The translations under genes and the position numbers were made by a program. Source: Pseudomonadota bacterium (GTDB lineage Bacteria > Pseudomonadota > Gammaproteobacteria > Burkholderiales > Gallionellaceae). Taken from it: DNA of 26,149 nucleotides. The stretch lies in the NCBI GenBank assembly GCA_021783855.1, contig JAJXTL010000027.1, positions 1 through 26,149 of the forward strand, read 5' to 3'. The notes below the pieces were generated by a model. That model saw nothing but the letters and a program-made list of their open reading frames with translations, was not told where the DNA came from and searched no databases. Below, piece by piece: positions 17,104 to 24,014 of the stretch. Positions within the stretch are counted from its first letter, which is position 1, and each line of letters starts with the position of its first letter.

Positions 17104-19128
17104 TTAATAGCGGGCATCATCCGGTTTTCCGCCATTGGGCCAGTCTTTGACTTTGCCTGGAAAGTCGGGGCGTGGCATATGGGTGAAATATTGCGCAACG
17201 TCAACTGACTGCTGATCGGTCAAACCGCCTTGTCCCAGCGGGAAAGTCAGGGCGTTCGATATTGGCATGTTGCTCTTGACAAAGGCCGCGGCGGTATAGG
17301 TTTTTGCAATCCCGGCACCGATATTGAAAGAGTGATCGCCCCACAGCGGCGGGAACACAAAACTGCCGTCCGCGCGCTTGATGCCCTCGCCGTTGTCGCC
17401 ATGACAGACCGCACACTGATCCTTGTAAACCTGTTTGCCATTTTCCAGGTTGGGAATGATAGTGTGGCTGATCTTGCCCAGTCCCCGACCGGGAATCGGC
17501 TGGCCTTGTTTGACATCGCTCTTCATGTTGTCCATATAGGCGATCATGGCCAGCATTTCCCTGGAATCCTTGGCCAGCGGCTTGCCGTTCATGGAGCGTA
17601 GCATGCAGCCGTTTACCCTTTGTTTGAAATCAATCACCTTGCCGGCGCGCGGCGCATAGGAGGGGAACAGAGCCGAAATACCGACATAGGGCGAGGCACG
17701 AGCCACCGTGCCGCCGACCAGATGACAGCTGTTGCAGTTCAAAACGGCGCCTACTTGATCGGGCAACAACGCCTTCGTTTGCGCCATTAATCTCATGCCG
17801 TAAATCAGCTGCTCGGCATTCGGGCTGTCCAGCATGGAAGCAAAGCGCGGTGCTGTAAATTTGGTAGGCTCGGCCGGCTTAAGCTCAATCGTATTGCGCA
17901 CCTTTTTAATCTCGTCGGCCGTTACCAGGCTTCCCTGATTTCCCCATTTGCTGCGCACAAAACTGATGATTTCAGCCAGTTCCTTATCTGTCAGACTGCT
18001 GTAGTTGGGCATGCCGAACGCGCGTTTGGCAAGCTTGGTTTCAGGCGACATCCAGCCGCTCAATACCACGTGGATCACCGAGGTGGGGTCCTTGGACTGA
18101 ACCGAAGAGTTATCGGCCAGCGGCGGGAAGAGCTTATCCATTCCGCGACCATCCAACTGGTGGCAGGTAGAGCAGAACTGCACATAGCCCAAACCGCCGC
18201 GCGTCTTGTAAAGATCATCGGTCTGTGCCAATTTGGCTGTTTTTGGCCTGATGGCGGCTGATTCCGCATCGGGAGGGAGTGAGCTCATAAACTCACCAAC
18301 GGCAGCCAGGTCTCCATCGCTGAAATTCTGGGTGCTGAAATGCACCACTTCGGTCATGGTGCCATATGCTGTTGCGTGACTGTTGTATCCGGCTTTCAGG
18401 AATTTAGCTGTTTCGCTTGCTGTCCATTGATTGTGCAGATTGACGGCATGCCAGGCTTCAACAGTTGAACCTGTCAGGAAGTATTTTCCATTCTCGCCGT
18501 CCTGACCCATGGTTTTTTCCTGGAAGCCTATGCCGCGTGGCGTATGACAGGAACCGCAATGTCCCAGTCCCTGAACGATGTAAGCACCGCGATTCCATTG
18601 AGCGGATTTGAGTGGATCAGCCTTGAAGGGGGTTTCGTCAAGAAACACCATGTTCCAGAGTTTCAGCCCGAAACGCATGCTGAAAGGCCACATCATTTGA
18701 TTTTCCCTGTTTGGCTGTGCCACAGGCTCGACACCGTGCATCATATAGGCGTAAAGCGCATGCATGTCGCCTGCCGAAGTTTTGGCAAAAGAAGGATAGG
18801 GCATCGCAGGGTAGAGATTATGACCATCGGCAGCAATGCCCTTGCGCATGGCGCGATCGAATTGCGCGAAGCTGTAGCCGCCGATACCATGCTTGGCGTC
18901 GGGTGTGATATTGGTCGAATAAACAACGCCGAACGGCGTTTTTAATGCCACTCCGCCCGCCAAGAGTTTGCCGCCGCGCGCTGTATGGCAGGCAACGCAA
19001 TCGCCCAGATGGGCCAGGTATTCCCCTAGTTTGACCTGCTCATCCGGTTGCTGGACGCCGGCAAATGCCGGATTTAACAAAATGGCTGACAGAAAGATAA
19101 CCACCAGAAGCTTAAACTCACATGTCAT
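17104..19128 (-). CDS. tsdA: Five-haem fusion: tri-haem AdhB-type cytochrome c + TsdA thiosulfate dehydrogenase
   Basis: A 674-residue periplasmic protein: signal peptide 1-23 (ending AFA) and five CXXCH sites at 44-48, 191-195, 319-323, 465-469 and 572-576. Residues about 28-400 follow the three-haem cytochrome subunit of membrane alcohol/gluconate dehydrogenases (TPFGVVYSTNITPD, LYPAMPYPSF, GLGHCGSCHTPRG). Residues about 425-674 follow TsdA: NCNSCHL, the RVNGCMLRSMNGK segment whose Cys508 matches the cysteine ligand of the TsdA active-site haem, FVFPPLWGDHSFNIGAGIAKT, and the closing KDWPNGGKPDD. TsdA converts thiosulfate to tetrathionate. I infer that the N-terminal haems carry electrons away, replacing separate TsdB. 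GGAGA precedes the ATG. It is the first gene of the minus-strand module. Confidence 0.9.
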   Translation of the reverse strand: MTCEFKLLVVIFLSAILLNPAFAGVQQPDEQVKLGEYLAHLGDCVACHTARGGKLLAGGVALKTPFGVVYSTNITPDAKHGIGGYSFAQFDRAMRKGIAADGHNLYPAMPYPSFAKTSAGDMHALYAYMMHGVEPVAQPNRENQMMWPFSMRFGLKLWNMVFLDETPFKADPLKSAQWNRGAYIVQGLGHCGSCHTPRGIGFQEKTMGQDGENGKYFLTGSTVEAWHAVNLHNQWTASETAKFLKAGYNSHATAYGTMTEVVHFSTQNFSDGDLAAVGEFMSSLPPDAESAAIRPKTAKLAQTDDLYKTRGGLGYVQFCSTCHQLDGRGMDKLFPPLADNSSVQSKDPTSVIHVVLSGWMSPETKLAKRAFGMPNYSSLTDKELAEIISFVRSKWGNQGSLVTADEIKKVRNTIELKPAEPTKFTAPRFASMLDSPNAEQLIYGMRLMAQTKALLPDQVGAVLNCNSCHLVGGTVARASPYVGISALFPSYAPRAGKVIDFKQRVNGCMLRSMNGKPLAKDSREMLAMIAYMDNMKSDVKQGQPIPGRGLGKISHTIIPNLENGKQVYKDQCAVCHGDNGEGIKRADGSFVFPPLWGDHSFNIGAGIAKTYTAAAFVKSNMPISNALTFPLGQGGLTDQQSVDVAQYFTHMPRPDFPGKVKDWPNGGKPDDARY

Positions 19129-19389
19129 TGTGTTTCTCCATTGTTATAAATGTATTGCAAAATATGCAGTCTGCTACTCAACCATAGAGTAATAATATAA
19201 TAATAGCCTAAAAAAGAAAAAACATTTTATAAGCCCACGCTAGTCCGTTTACTATATCGGTAACCTATCGCTGGCAGGCTGCTGAAAATATTTAAGCCCC
19301 CTGTGAGTTCAAGAGGGATGTTTGAACAGATGTATCGGAGTTGTCACGGTGAAGGATTGAGTGTTTATGCCTGAGTTGGAAAGATCAGA
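19129..19389. other. Divergent intergenic region, tsdA fusion / panC
   Basis: 261 nt separate the divergent starts. The stretch about 19180-19255 is very AT-rich and probably holds the minus-strand promoter of the TsdA module, with several TATTAT-like boxes but no -35/-10 pair I can defend. The part nearer panC has no convincing gene. The panC ribosome-binding site (GGAAAG) is at the end. Confidence 0.4.
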
Positions 19390-20214
19390 ATGCAGATAAT
19401 TACGCGGGTTTCCGAAATGCGCGGTCGATTGGGCGATGAACGCAGCATCGTTTTTGTGCCGACCATGGGGAATTTGCATGAAGGGCATCTCCAATTGATG
19501 CGCGAGGGCCGCGAACACGGCGACTGTGTGGTGGCGAGTATCTTCGTCAATCCCCTGCAGTTCGGGCCTGGCGAGGATTTTGATCAATATCCGCGCACGC
19601 TGGAAGCCGACTGCGCGAAGCTGCAAGGGTTGGCGGACGTGGTGTTTGCGCCTGCCGTCAGCGAGATGTATCCGGTACAACAAACGGTCTTTGTCGAGCT
19701 GCCGCCGATCGCTTCGGAACTCTGCGGTGCTGCGCGTCCCGGTCATTTTCGCGGTATGGCCACGGTGGTGCTGAAGCTGCTGAATATCGTGCGGCCGCAA
19801 GTAGCCCTGTTCGGCAAGAAAGATTATCAGCAACTTCACCTGATTTGTCAGTTGGTCTTGCAGTTGAATTTGCCGGTTAAAATTATCGGCGGTGAAACGG
19901 TCAGGGCGCAAGATGGTCTGGCGCTCAGTTCGCGCAATCAGTATTTGAGCGGCGCCGAACGCGCCGAGGCAGGTTTTTTGTATCAAACCCTGCAAGTCAT
20001 GAAACAGAGCCTGTTGCAGGGTGTGCGTGATTTTGAGCTGTTGCAGCAACAGGCCGGCGCGGCACTGGCTGACCGGGGTTGGCAGGTGGACTATATTGCA
20101 ATACGCAATCAGTCCGATTTGCAGCCGGCCTGTGGCGAGCAATTGGTGATCCTGGCAGCGGCCAGGCTGAGTAAAACCCGTCTGCTGGATAATGTCGAGG
20201 TGGATTGCGTGTGA
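19390..20214 (+). CDS. panC: Pantoate--beta-alanine ligase
   Basis: PanC joins pantoate and beta-alanine with ATP in the last step of pantothenate synthesis. The 274-residue length is normal. The nucleotidyl-transfer motif PTMGNLHEGH is at 24-33; further motifs are VASIFVNPLQFGPGEDFDQYPRT, ARPGHFRGMATVV and LFGKKDYQQL, then ALSSRNQYL. GGAAAG precedes the ATG. It is separated from panB by the minus-strand sulfur module but is still followed by panD, about 240 nt later. Confidence 0.97.
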   Translation: MQIITRVSEMRGRLGDERSIVFVPTMGNLHEGHLQLMREGREHGDCVVASIFVNPLQFGPGEDFDQYPRTLEADCAKLQGLADVVFAPAVSEMYPVQQTVFVELPPIASELCGAARPGHFRGMATVVLKLLNIVRPQVALFGKKDYQQLHLICQLVLQLNLPVKIIGGETVRAQDGLALSSRNQYLSGAERAEAGFLYQTLQVMKQSLLQGVRDFELLQQQAGAALADRGWQVDYIAIRNQSDLQPACGEQLVILAAARLSKTRLLDNVEVDCV

Positions 20215-20216
20215 GG

Positions 20217-20249
20217 AAAAAAAATGGCTTGCGAGGGGGATCGCAAGCC
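20217..20249 (-). terminator. Intrinsic terminator of the predicted small RNA
   Basis: A 9-bp perfect stem (20249-20241 with 20234-20226), 6-nt loop TCCCCC, then A and eight T on the minus strand. The plus strand has no U-tract, so it works only in the minus direction, where no protein gene needs it. Confidence 0.75.
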
Positions 20250-20277
20250 TAGGGGGAGAGAAGGAAGTATAAATTAG
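20217..20277 (-). ncRNA. Predicted C-rich small RNA, about 61 nt
   Basis: On the minus strand a near-consensus sigma-70 promoter (TTGACA at 20311-20306, 16-bp spacer, TATTAT at 20289-20284) predicts a start near 20277. The transcript ends at an intrinsic terminator about 60 nt later: stem GGCTTGCGA/TCGCAAGCC, loop TCCCCC, then eight U. The short RNA contains a pyrimidine tract (CUUCCUUCUCUCCCCCU) and a second UCCCCCU that spans the terminator loop. It has no ORF. It ends 3 nt before the panC stop codon without overlapping panC. Such C/U-rich loops are used by sRNAs that pair with G-rich leaders or Shine-Dalgarno sequences (RepG of Helicobacter). Existence and targets are predicted, not shown. 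Confidence 0.6.
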
Positions 20278-20283
20278 AGTTTA

Positions 20284-20311
20284 ATAATACTCTGATTTAT
20301 GAATTTGTCAA
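20284..20311 (-). promoter_or_regulatory. Sigma-70 promoter of the predicted small RNA
   Basis: Perfect -35 TTGACA (20311-20306) and -10 TATTAT (20289-20284), spacing 16. It is the best -35 match I found in the window, and it points away from panD and toward the terminator above. Confidence 0.6.
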
Positions 20312-20425
20312 AAAAAGATGCACTGCAAATATTTCAATTAAAAATATCAGAGATATCCCGGTGAGAGCATTTGATGATCGGTATTTTTCGGTAAAAATGG
20401 TTATCGTGCGCGTGCAACATTCAGA

Positions 20426-20438
20426 TATAATCCTGCCC
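20426..20438 (+). promoter_or_regulatory. -10 box of the panD promoter
   Basis: Consensus TATAAT at 20426-20431, 24 nt before the panD ATG, predicts initiation near 20438 and an 18-nt leader with GAGAG as ribosome-binding site. The -35 region is poor (TTATCG at 20401-20406, spacing 19). Confidence 0.45.
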
Positions 20439-20455
20439 CCATTTGAGAGATAGCT

Positions 20456-20845
20456 ATGCAAAGAACCATGCTAAAGGCCAAGTTGCATCGGGTGCATGTT
20501 ACGCACTCCGAACTGCATTACGAAGGCTCCTGTGCGATAGACGATGATTTGCTGGAAGCGGCAGATATCAGGGAATATCAGCAAATCGATATTTACAATG
20601 TCAGCAATGGGGAACGTTTCACGACCTATGCGATACGTGCTGAGCGCGGCTCGGGTCTGATTTCGGTGAACGGTGCTGCGGCACACAAGGCGAATCCCGG
20701 TGATCTTTTGATCATCGCCACTTATGCGATATATTCCGAACAGGAGTTGCAGGATTTTCACCCGCAACTGGTCTACGTGGACGAATACAACCGCATTATT
20801 GCGAAAAGGTGCGAAATTCCGGTGCAGCCTGCGAGTTCATTTTGA
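20456..20845 (+). CDS. panD: Aspartate 1-decarboxylase
   Basis: PanD makes beta-alanine from aspartate for pantothenate synthesis. It is a pyruvoyl enzyme that self-cleaves between Gly24 and Ser25; here the site reads [13 protein letters not shown], with Gly24-Ser25 in place. The 129-residue length and the segments [55 protein letters not shown] match the family. It has its own -10 box and so may be transcribed separately from panC, from which it is split by the predicted small RNA. Confidence 0.97.
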   Translation: MQRTMLKAKLHRVHVTHSELHYEGSCAIDDDLLEAADIREYQQIDIYNVSNGERFTTYAIRAERGSGLISVNGAAAHKANPGDLLIIATYAIYSEQELQDFHPQLVYVDEYNRIIAKRCEIPVQPASSF

Positions 20846-20908
20846 TTGACCGGACAGGCGTTCGCAGGTAGCATTGCGGGACTTTAAAAGCTCACTGGAT
20901 TGGTTACG

Positions 20909-21661
20909 ATGCGTCGCAAACTGGTAGTCGGAAATTGGAAAATGTATGGTCGTCTGGCTCGTAATCAGACGCTGCTTCAGGGAATACTCGACGGTGTCGG
21001 TCAGTTGCGCAACGCAGATTATGCGGTGTGTGTTCCGTACCCCTATCTTGCCCAGGCGCAATCCATGCTGCAGGGCAGTAATGTAGCCTGGGGGGCGCAG
21101 AATCTCAGTCCGCAGGAGGAGGGTGCTTTTACGGGCGCAGTCGCGCCTGGCATGCTGGTGGACTTTGCCTGTCGTTACGTCATCATTGGGCACTCGGAGC
21201 GTCGCGGCCTGTTTCACGAAAGCAACGAGATTGCCGCAGCAAAATTTGCAGCGGCGCAGAAGTCGGGGTTGACGCCGATATTCTGCGTGGGAGAAACGCT
21301 CTCTGAGCGCGAGTCGGGTGTGACCGAACAGGTTGTGGCAACCCAGCTTGATGCGGTGCTGTCGCGTTTCGGCGCCGCAGCCTTGTCGAAGGCAGTGGTC
21401 GCCTATGAACCTGTCTGGGCAATCGGTACGGGCAAGACGGCGAGCCCCGAGCAGGCGCAGGCGGTGCATGCCTTCATTCGGCAGCGAATAGCACAGCAGG
21501 ATAGTCAGGTAGCGCAGGGATTGTGTATACTCTATGGCGGCAGCGTGAAGGCCGCCAATGCGGTTGAATTGTTTGCGATGCCCGATATTGACGGTGGTCT
21601 GATCGGCGGCGCATCTTTGGTGGCTGAAGATTTCGTGGCGATTTGTCGCGCAGCCCAATAA
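20909..21661 (+). CDS. tpiA: Triose-phosphate isomerase
   Basis: TpiA interconverts dihydroxyacetone phosphate and glyceraldehyde 3-phosphate. The 250-residue protein has all key residues: Asn9 and Lys11 in GNWKMYG, His95 in IIGHSERR, Glu167 in [16 protein letters not shown], and the phosphate-binding [15 protein letters not shown] three codons upstream (20900) is in frame, but the ATG at 20909 gives the usual N-terminus [11 protein letters not shown]. The Shine-Dalgarno sequence is weak (TGGAT). secG follows after about 200 nt, the common betaproteobacterial tpiA-secG-tRNA-nuo order. Confidence 0.97.
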   Translation: MRRKLVVGNWKMYGRLARNQTLLQGILDGVGQLRNADYAVCVPYPYLAQAQSMLQGSNVAWGAQNLSPQEEGAFTGAVAPGMLVDFACRYVIIGHSERRGLFHESNEIAAAKFAAAQKSGLTPIFCVGETLSERESGVTEQVVATQLDAVLSRFGAAALSKAVVAYEPVWAIGTGKTASPEQAQAVHAFIRQRIAQQDSQVAQGLCILYGGSVKAANAVELFAMPDIDGGLIGGASLVAEDFVAICRAAQ

Positions 21662-21858
21662 TTATTAACGAGGGGCTTGCGTAGCAATACCTTCATTTAA
21701 TTTACTCGCATGTGGGATAACCGGCGACTTGGCTATCGTTTCTTGATGGCTTGGTCAAATGGCTGGTAGTTTCATCAGAGGGAAGAGGAGAAAGGCGGGC
21801 ATCGCGGGTTTTATTTCAGGGGTGGCATTTTGTCATGCCCGTAAGTTTGGAGTAGTGT

Positions 21859-22197
21859 GTGGAAACAATAGTTTGGGTATTTCATCTGGTGACGGCAATT
21901 GCGTTGTGCGGTCTGGTTCTGGTGCAGCATGGCAAGGGTGCTGATATGGGTGCGGCTTTTGGTACCGGTTCGGCAGGCAGCCTGTTCGGTTCGGCCGGTT
22001 CCGCGAATTTTTTGAGTCGTAGCACCGCTGTTGCGGCAGCCATATTTTTTGTGACCAGCCTGACGCTGACTTACCTTTATTCTCACCCCGCGGAACAGCA
22101 AGGCGTGATGGATAGAGTGAATGCTGCTGCGATTAAAACACCTGCATCCGCCCAAGTTCCGGTTGATAATTCAAAAATCAAGGAGATTCCGAAATAG
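21859..22197 (+). CDS. secG: Preprotein translocase subunit SecG
   Basis: SecG is the small auxiliary membrane subunit of the SecYEG channel. The 112-residue product has two membrane segments (about 2-21 and 52-75). Between them is the family loop LVQHGKGADMGAAFGTGSAG, followed by SLFGSAGSANFL. The C-terminal tail is polar and variable, as usual. The start is GTG at 21859, supported by TTTGGAGT upstream. The tRNA-Leu gene follows after 58 AT-rich nucleotides. Confidence 0.94.
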   Translation: METIVWVFHLVTAIALCGLVLVQHGKGADMGAAFGTGSAGSLFGSAGSANFLSRSTAVAAAIFFVTSLTLTYLYSHPAEQQGVMDRVNAAAIKTPASAQVPVDNSKIKEIPK

Positions 22198-22255
22198 CAA
22201 TCGCTTGAAATAAGCAATAAATACAATAAATAAAAATAATAATTACAAATAATAT

Positions 22256-22342
<87 letters not shown>

Positions 22343-22462
22343 GTTTTGAAAGTGGCAAAACAAGCTGATACCCGAGCGTATCGGCGACCTTTAAATCAAT
22401 ATGATTCTGATTTAACTCCCTAGAGTTGTTTCATGAATTCTGTACAGAGGGGGGGAAGCTCA

Positions 22463-22819
22463 ATGTTGGAAAACTATTTTCCGGTACTGTTGTTCATCTG
22501 TGTCGGTCTGCTGTTTGGTATTGCTCCTGTCGTCATGGGAAGACTGGCTGCGCCGCATCGTCCCGACAGCAAGAAACTGTCTCCATACGAATGCGGCTTC
22601 GAGGCCTTCGAAGATGCGCGCATGAAATTCGATGTGCGTTACTACCTCGTTGCCATTTTGTTCATCCTGTTCGATCTCGAAATTGCATTCCTGTTTCCCT
22701 GGGCTATAGTCACCAAGGAAATCGGCATGTTCGGCTACGTTTCCATGATGATCTTCCTGGCTATTCTGGTGGTAGGTTTTGTCTATGAGTGGATGAAAGG
22801 AGCGCTGGAATGGGAATAG
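22463..22819 (+). CDS. nuoA: NADH-quinone oxidoreductase subunit A
   Basis: NuoA is a small membrane subunit of complex I near the quinone site. The 118-residue product has three membrane helices and the conserved loop [35 protein letters not shown] (described in parts: [11 protein letters not shown], then [11 protein letters not shown]). The frame opens at 22433, but the ATG at 22463 gives the standard N-terminus MLENYFPVL and has a G-rich Shine-Dalgarno seven bases away, containing a run of seven G (22449-22455). Its end overlaps nuoB by 10 nt. First gene of the nuo operon. Confidence 0.95.
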   Translation: MLENYFPVLLFICVGLLFGIAPVVMGRLAAPHRPDSKKLSPYECGFEAFEDARMKFDVRYYLVAILFILFDLEIAFLFPWAIVTKEIGMFGYVSMMIFLAILVVGFVYEWMKGALEWE

Positions 22820-23286
22820 AAGGCATACTGGAAAAGGGCGTTGTCACGACCACCCTGGACACCATTATCAATTACACGCGTACCGGTTCGCTGTGGCCGA
22901 TGACTTTTGGTCTGGCCTGTTGTGCTGTGGAAATGATGGAGGCCGGTGCGGCGCGTTATGATCTTGACCGTTTCGGTATCGTGTTCCGCCCAAGTCCACG
23001 GCAGTCCGATGTAATGATCGTGGCAGGCACCTTGTGCAACAAAATGGCGCCTGCGCTGCGCAAGGTGTATGACCAGATGTCGGAACCTCGCTGGGTGGTT
23101 TCCATGGGTTCCTGTGCAAATGGCGGCGGCTATTATCATTACTCCTACTCGGTGGTGCGCGGATGCGACCGCATCGTTCCGGTCGATATTTACGTACCCG
23201 GTTGCCCGCCGACGGCTGAAGCGCTGCTGTTCGGTCTGATTCAATTGCAGAACAAGATCAAGCGTACCAATACCATCGCGCGCTAG
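22810..23286 (+). CDS. nuoB: NADH-quinone oxidoreductase subunit B
   Basis: NuoB carries the terminal iron-sulfur cluster N2 of complex I. The 158-residue protein has the four expected ligands: Cys37 and Cys38 in GLACCAVEM, Cys102 in MGSCANGGG and Cys132 in [11 protein letters not shown]. An in-frame ATG at 22789 exists inside nuoA, but the ATG at 22810 has AAGGAG at a good distance and matches family N-termini ([10 protein letters not shown]). The 10-nt overlap with nuoA implies translational coupling. Confidence 0.96.
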   Translation: MGIEGILEKGVVTTTLDTIINYTRTGSLWPMTFGLACCAVEMMEAGAARYDLDRFGIVFRPSPRQSDVMIVAGTLCNKMAPALRKVYDQMSEPRWVVSMGSCANGGGYYHYSYSVVRGCDRIVPVDIYVPGCPPTAEALLFGLIQLQNKIKRTNTIAR

Positions 23287-23294
23287 GCCTCTAT

Positions 23295-23903
23295 ATGACG
23301 AACGATAAACAATCACTGCAGGAAGTGCTGAAGGATTTGCTGGGCGACCGGATGGTTTCACTGCAAGAGAAGTTGGGCGAGACAACCATTGTGGTCAGTG
23401 CGGCTGACATGTTGCAGGTGTTCACCCTGTTGCGCGATGCGGCGGACTTGCGTTTCGTCCAGATGATGGACCTGTGCGGGGTGGACTATTCCGAATATGG
23501 CGATGGCGATGGCGATGGCGAATGGGCGGGTAAACGCTTTGCAGTCGTCTACCATCTGTTGTCCCATCAGCACAATCGGCGGTTGCGCGTGCGCGTGTTT
23601 GCCGAGGAAGATGACTTTCCGGTGATCGCATCGGTGATCGATATATGGCCGTCGGCCAACTGGTTCGAGCGCGAGGCCTTTGATCTGTTCGGTATCATTT
23701 TCACAGGTCACCCGGATTTGCGTCGCATCCTGACGGATTACGGCTTTGTCGGCAATCCTTTCCGCAAGGATTTTCCGCTTTCCGGACATGTCGAAATGCG
23801 CTACGACCCCGAGCAGCAGCGCGTGGTTTATCAGCCTGTGACGGTTGAGCCTCGCGAAGTGACGCCGCGCACCATGCGCGAAGAAACTTACGGTAGCCAC
23901 TGA
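23295..23903 (+). CDS. nuoC: NADH-quinone oxidoreductase subunit C
   Basis: NuoC is the 30-kDa-type peripheral subunit of complex I, forming part of the connecting module with NuoD. The 202-residue protein has the signature [21 protein letters not shown], then [20 protein letters not shown] near its C-terminal half. A GDGDGDGE stretch at about residues 70-77, encoded by a GGCGAT hexamer repeated in tandem (about 23500-23520), enlarges the loop between DYSEY and [12 protein letters not shown]. The ribosome-binding site is weak (AGG). It is followed by a short decayed copy of the nuoD start rather than nuoD itself. Confidence 0.96.
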   Translation: MTNDKQSLQEVLKDLLGDRMVSLQEKLGETTIVVSAADMLQVFTLLRDAADLRFVQMMDLCGVDYSEYGDGDGDGEWAGKRFAVVYHLLSHQHNRRLRVRVFAEEDDFPVIASVIDIWPSANWFEREAFDLFGIIFTGHPDLRRILTDYGFVGNPFRKDFPLSGHVEMRYDPEQQRVVYQPVTVEPREVTPRTMREETYGSH

Positions 23904-23913
23904 GGACGCGTTC

Positions 23914-24012
23914 ATGCCTGAAATCAAGAAATACACATTTAACTCCGGTCGCCCTGCGGGCGTTTGTTCGCATCGGTTGTCCTGCGCAGAAATTCATTGT
24001 GCTGTGAGGTAG
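23914..24012 (+). pseudogene. Truncated duplicate of the nuoD 5' end / 32-codon upstream ORF
   Basis: The ORF begins [12 protein letters not shown], nearly repeating the true nuoD start [12 protein letters not shown] located 101 nt later; after that it diverges and ends in TAG, two bases before the nuoD ATG. It has its own GAGG ribosome-binding site. The DNA match covers about 33 nt, which points to a partial tandem duplication followed by decay. Because its stop abuts the nuoD start, translating it could couple nuoC and nuoD translation; that is inference. Confidence 0.7.
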
Positions 24013-24014
24013 TC

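Noticed and set aside
19270..19300. GGCTGCTGAAAA sequence as an insertion-sequence end
   Set aside because: No matching inverted end, target duplication or transposase fragment could be found nearby.
19319..19375. Short ORF containing SCHGEG upstream of panC, reminiscent of a haem site
   Set aside because: Lacks a full CXXCH and is only 18 codons long; chance is the simpler explanation.
20226..20249. Hairpin after panC as the panC terminator
   Set aside because: The U-tract is on the minus-strand side only, so it cannot terminate panC transcription by the intrinsic mechanism.
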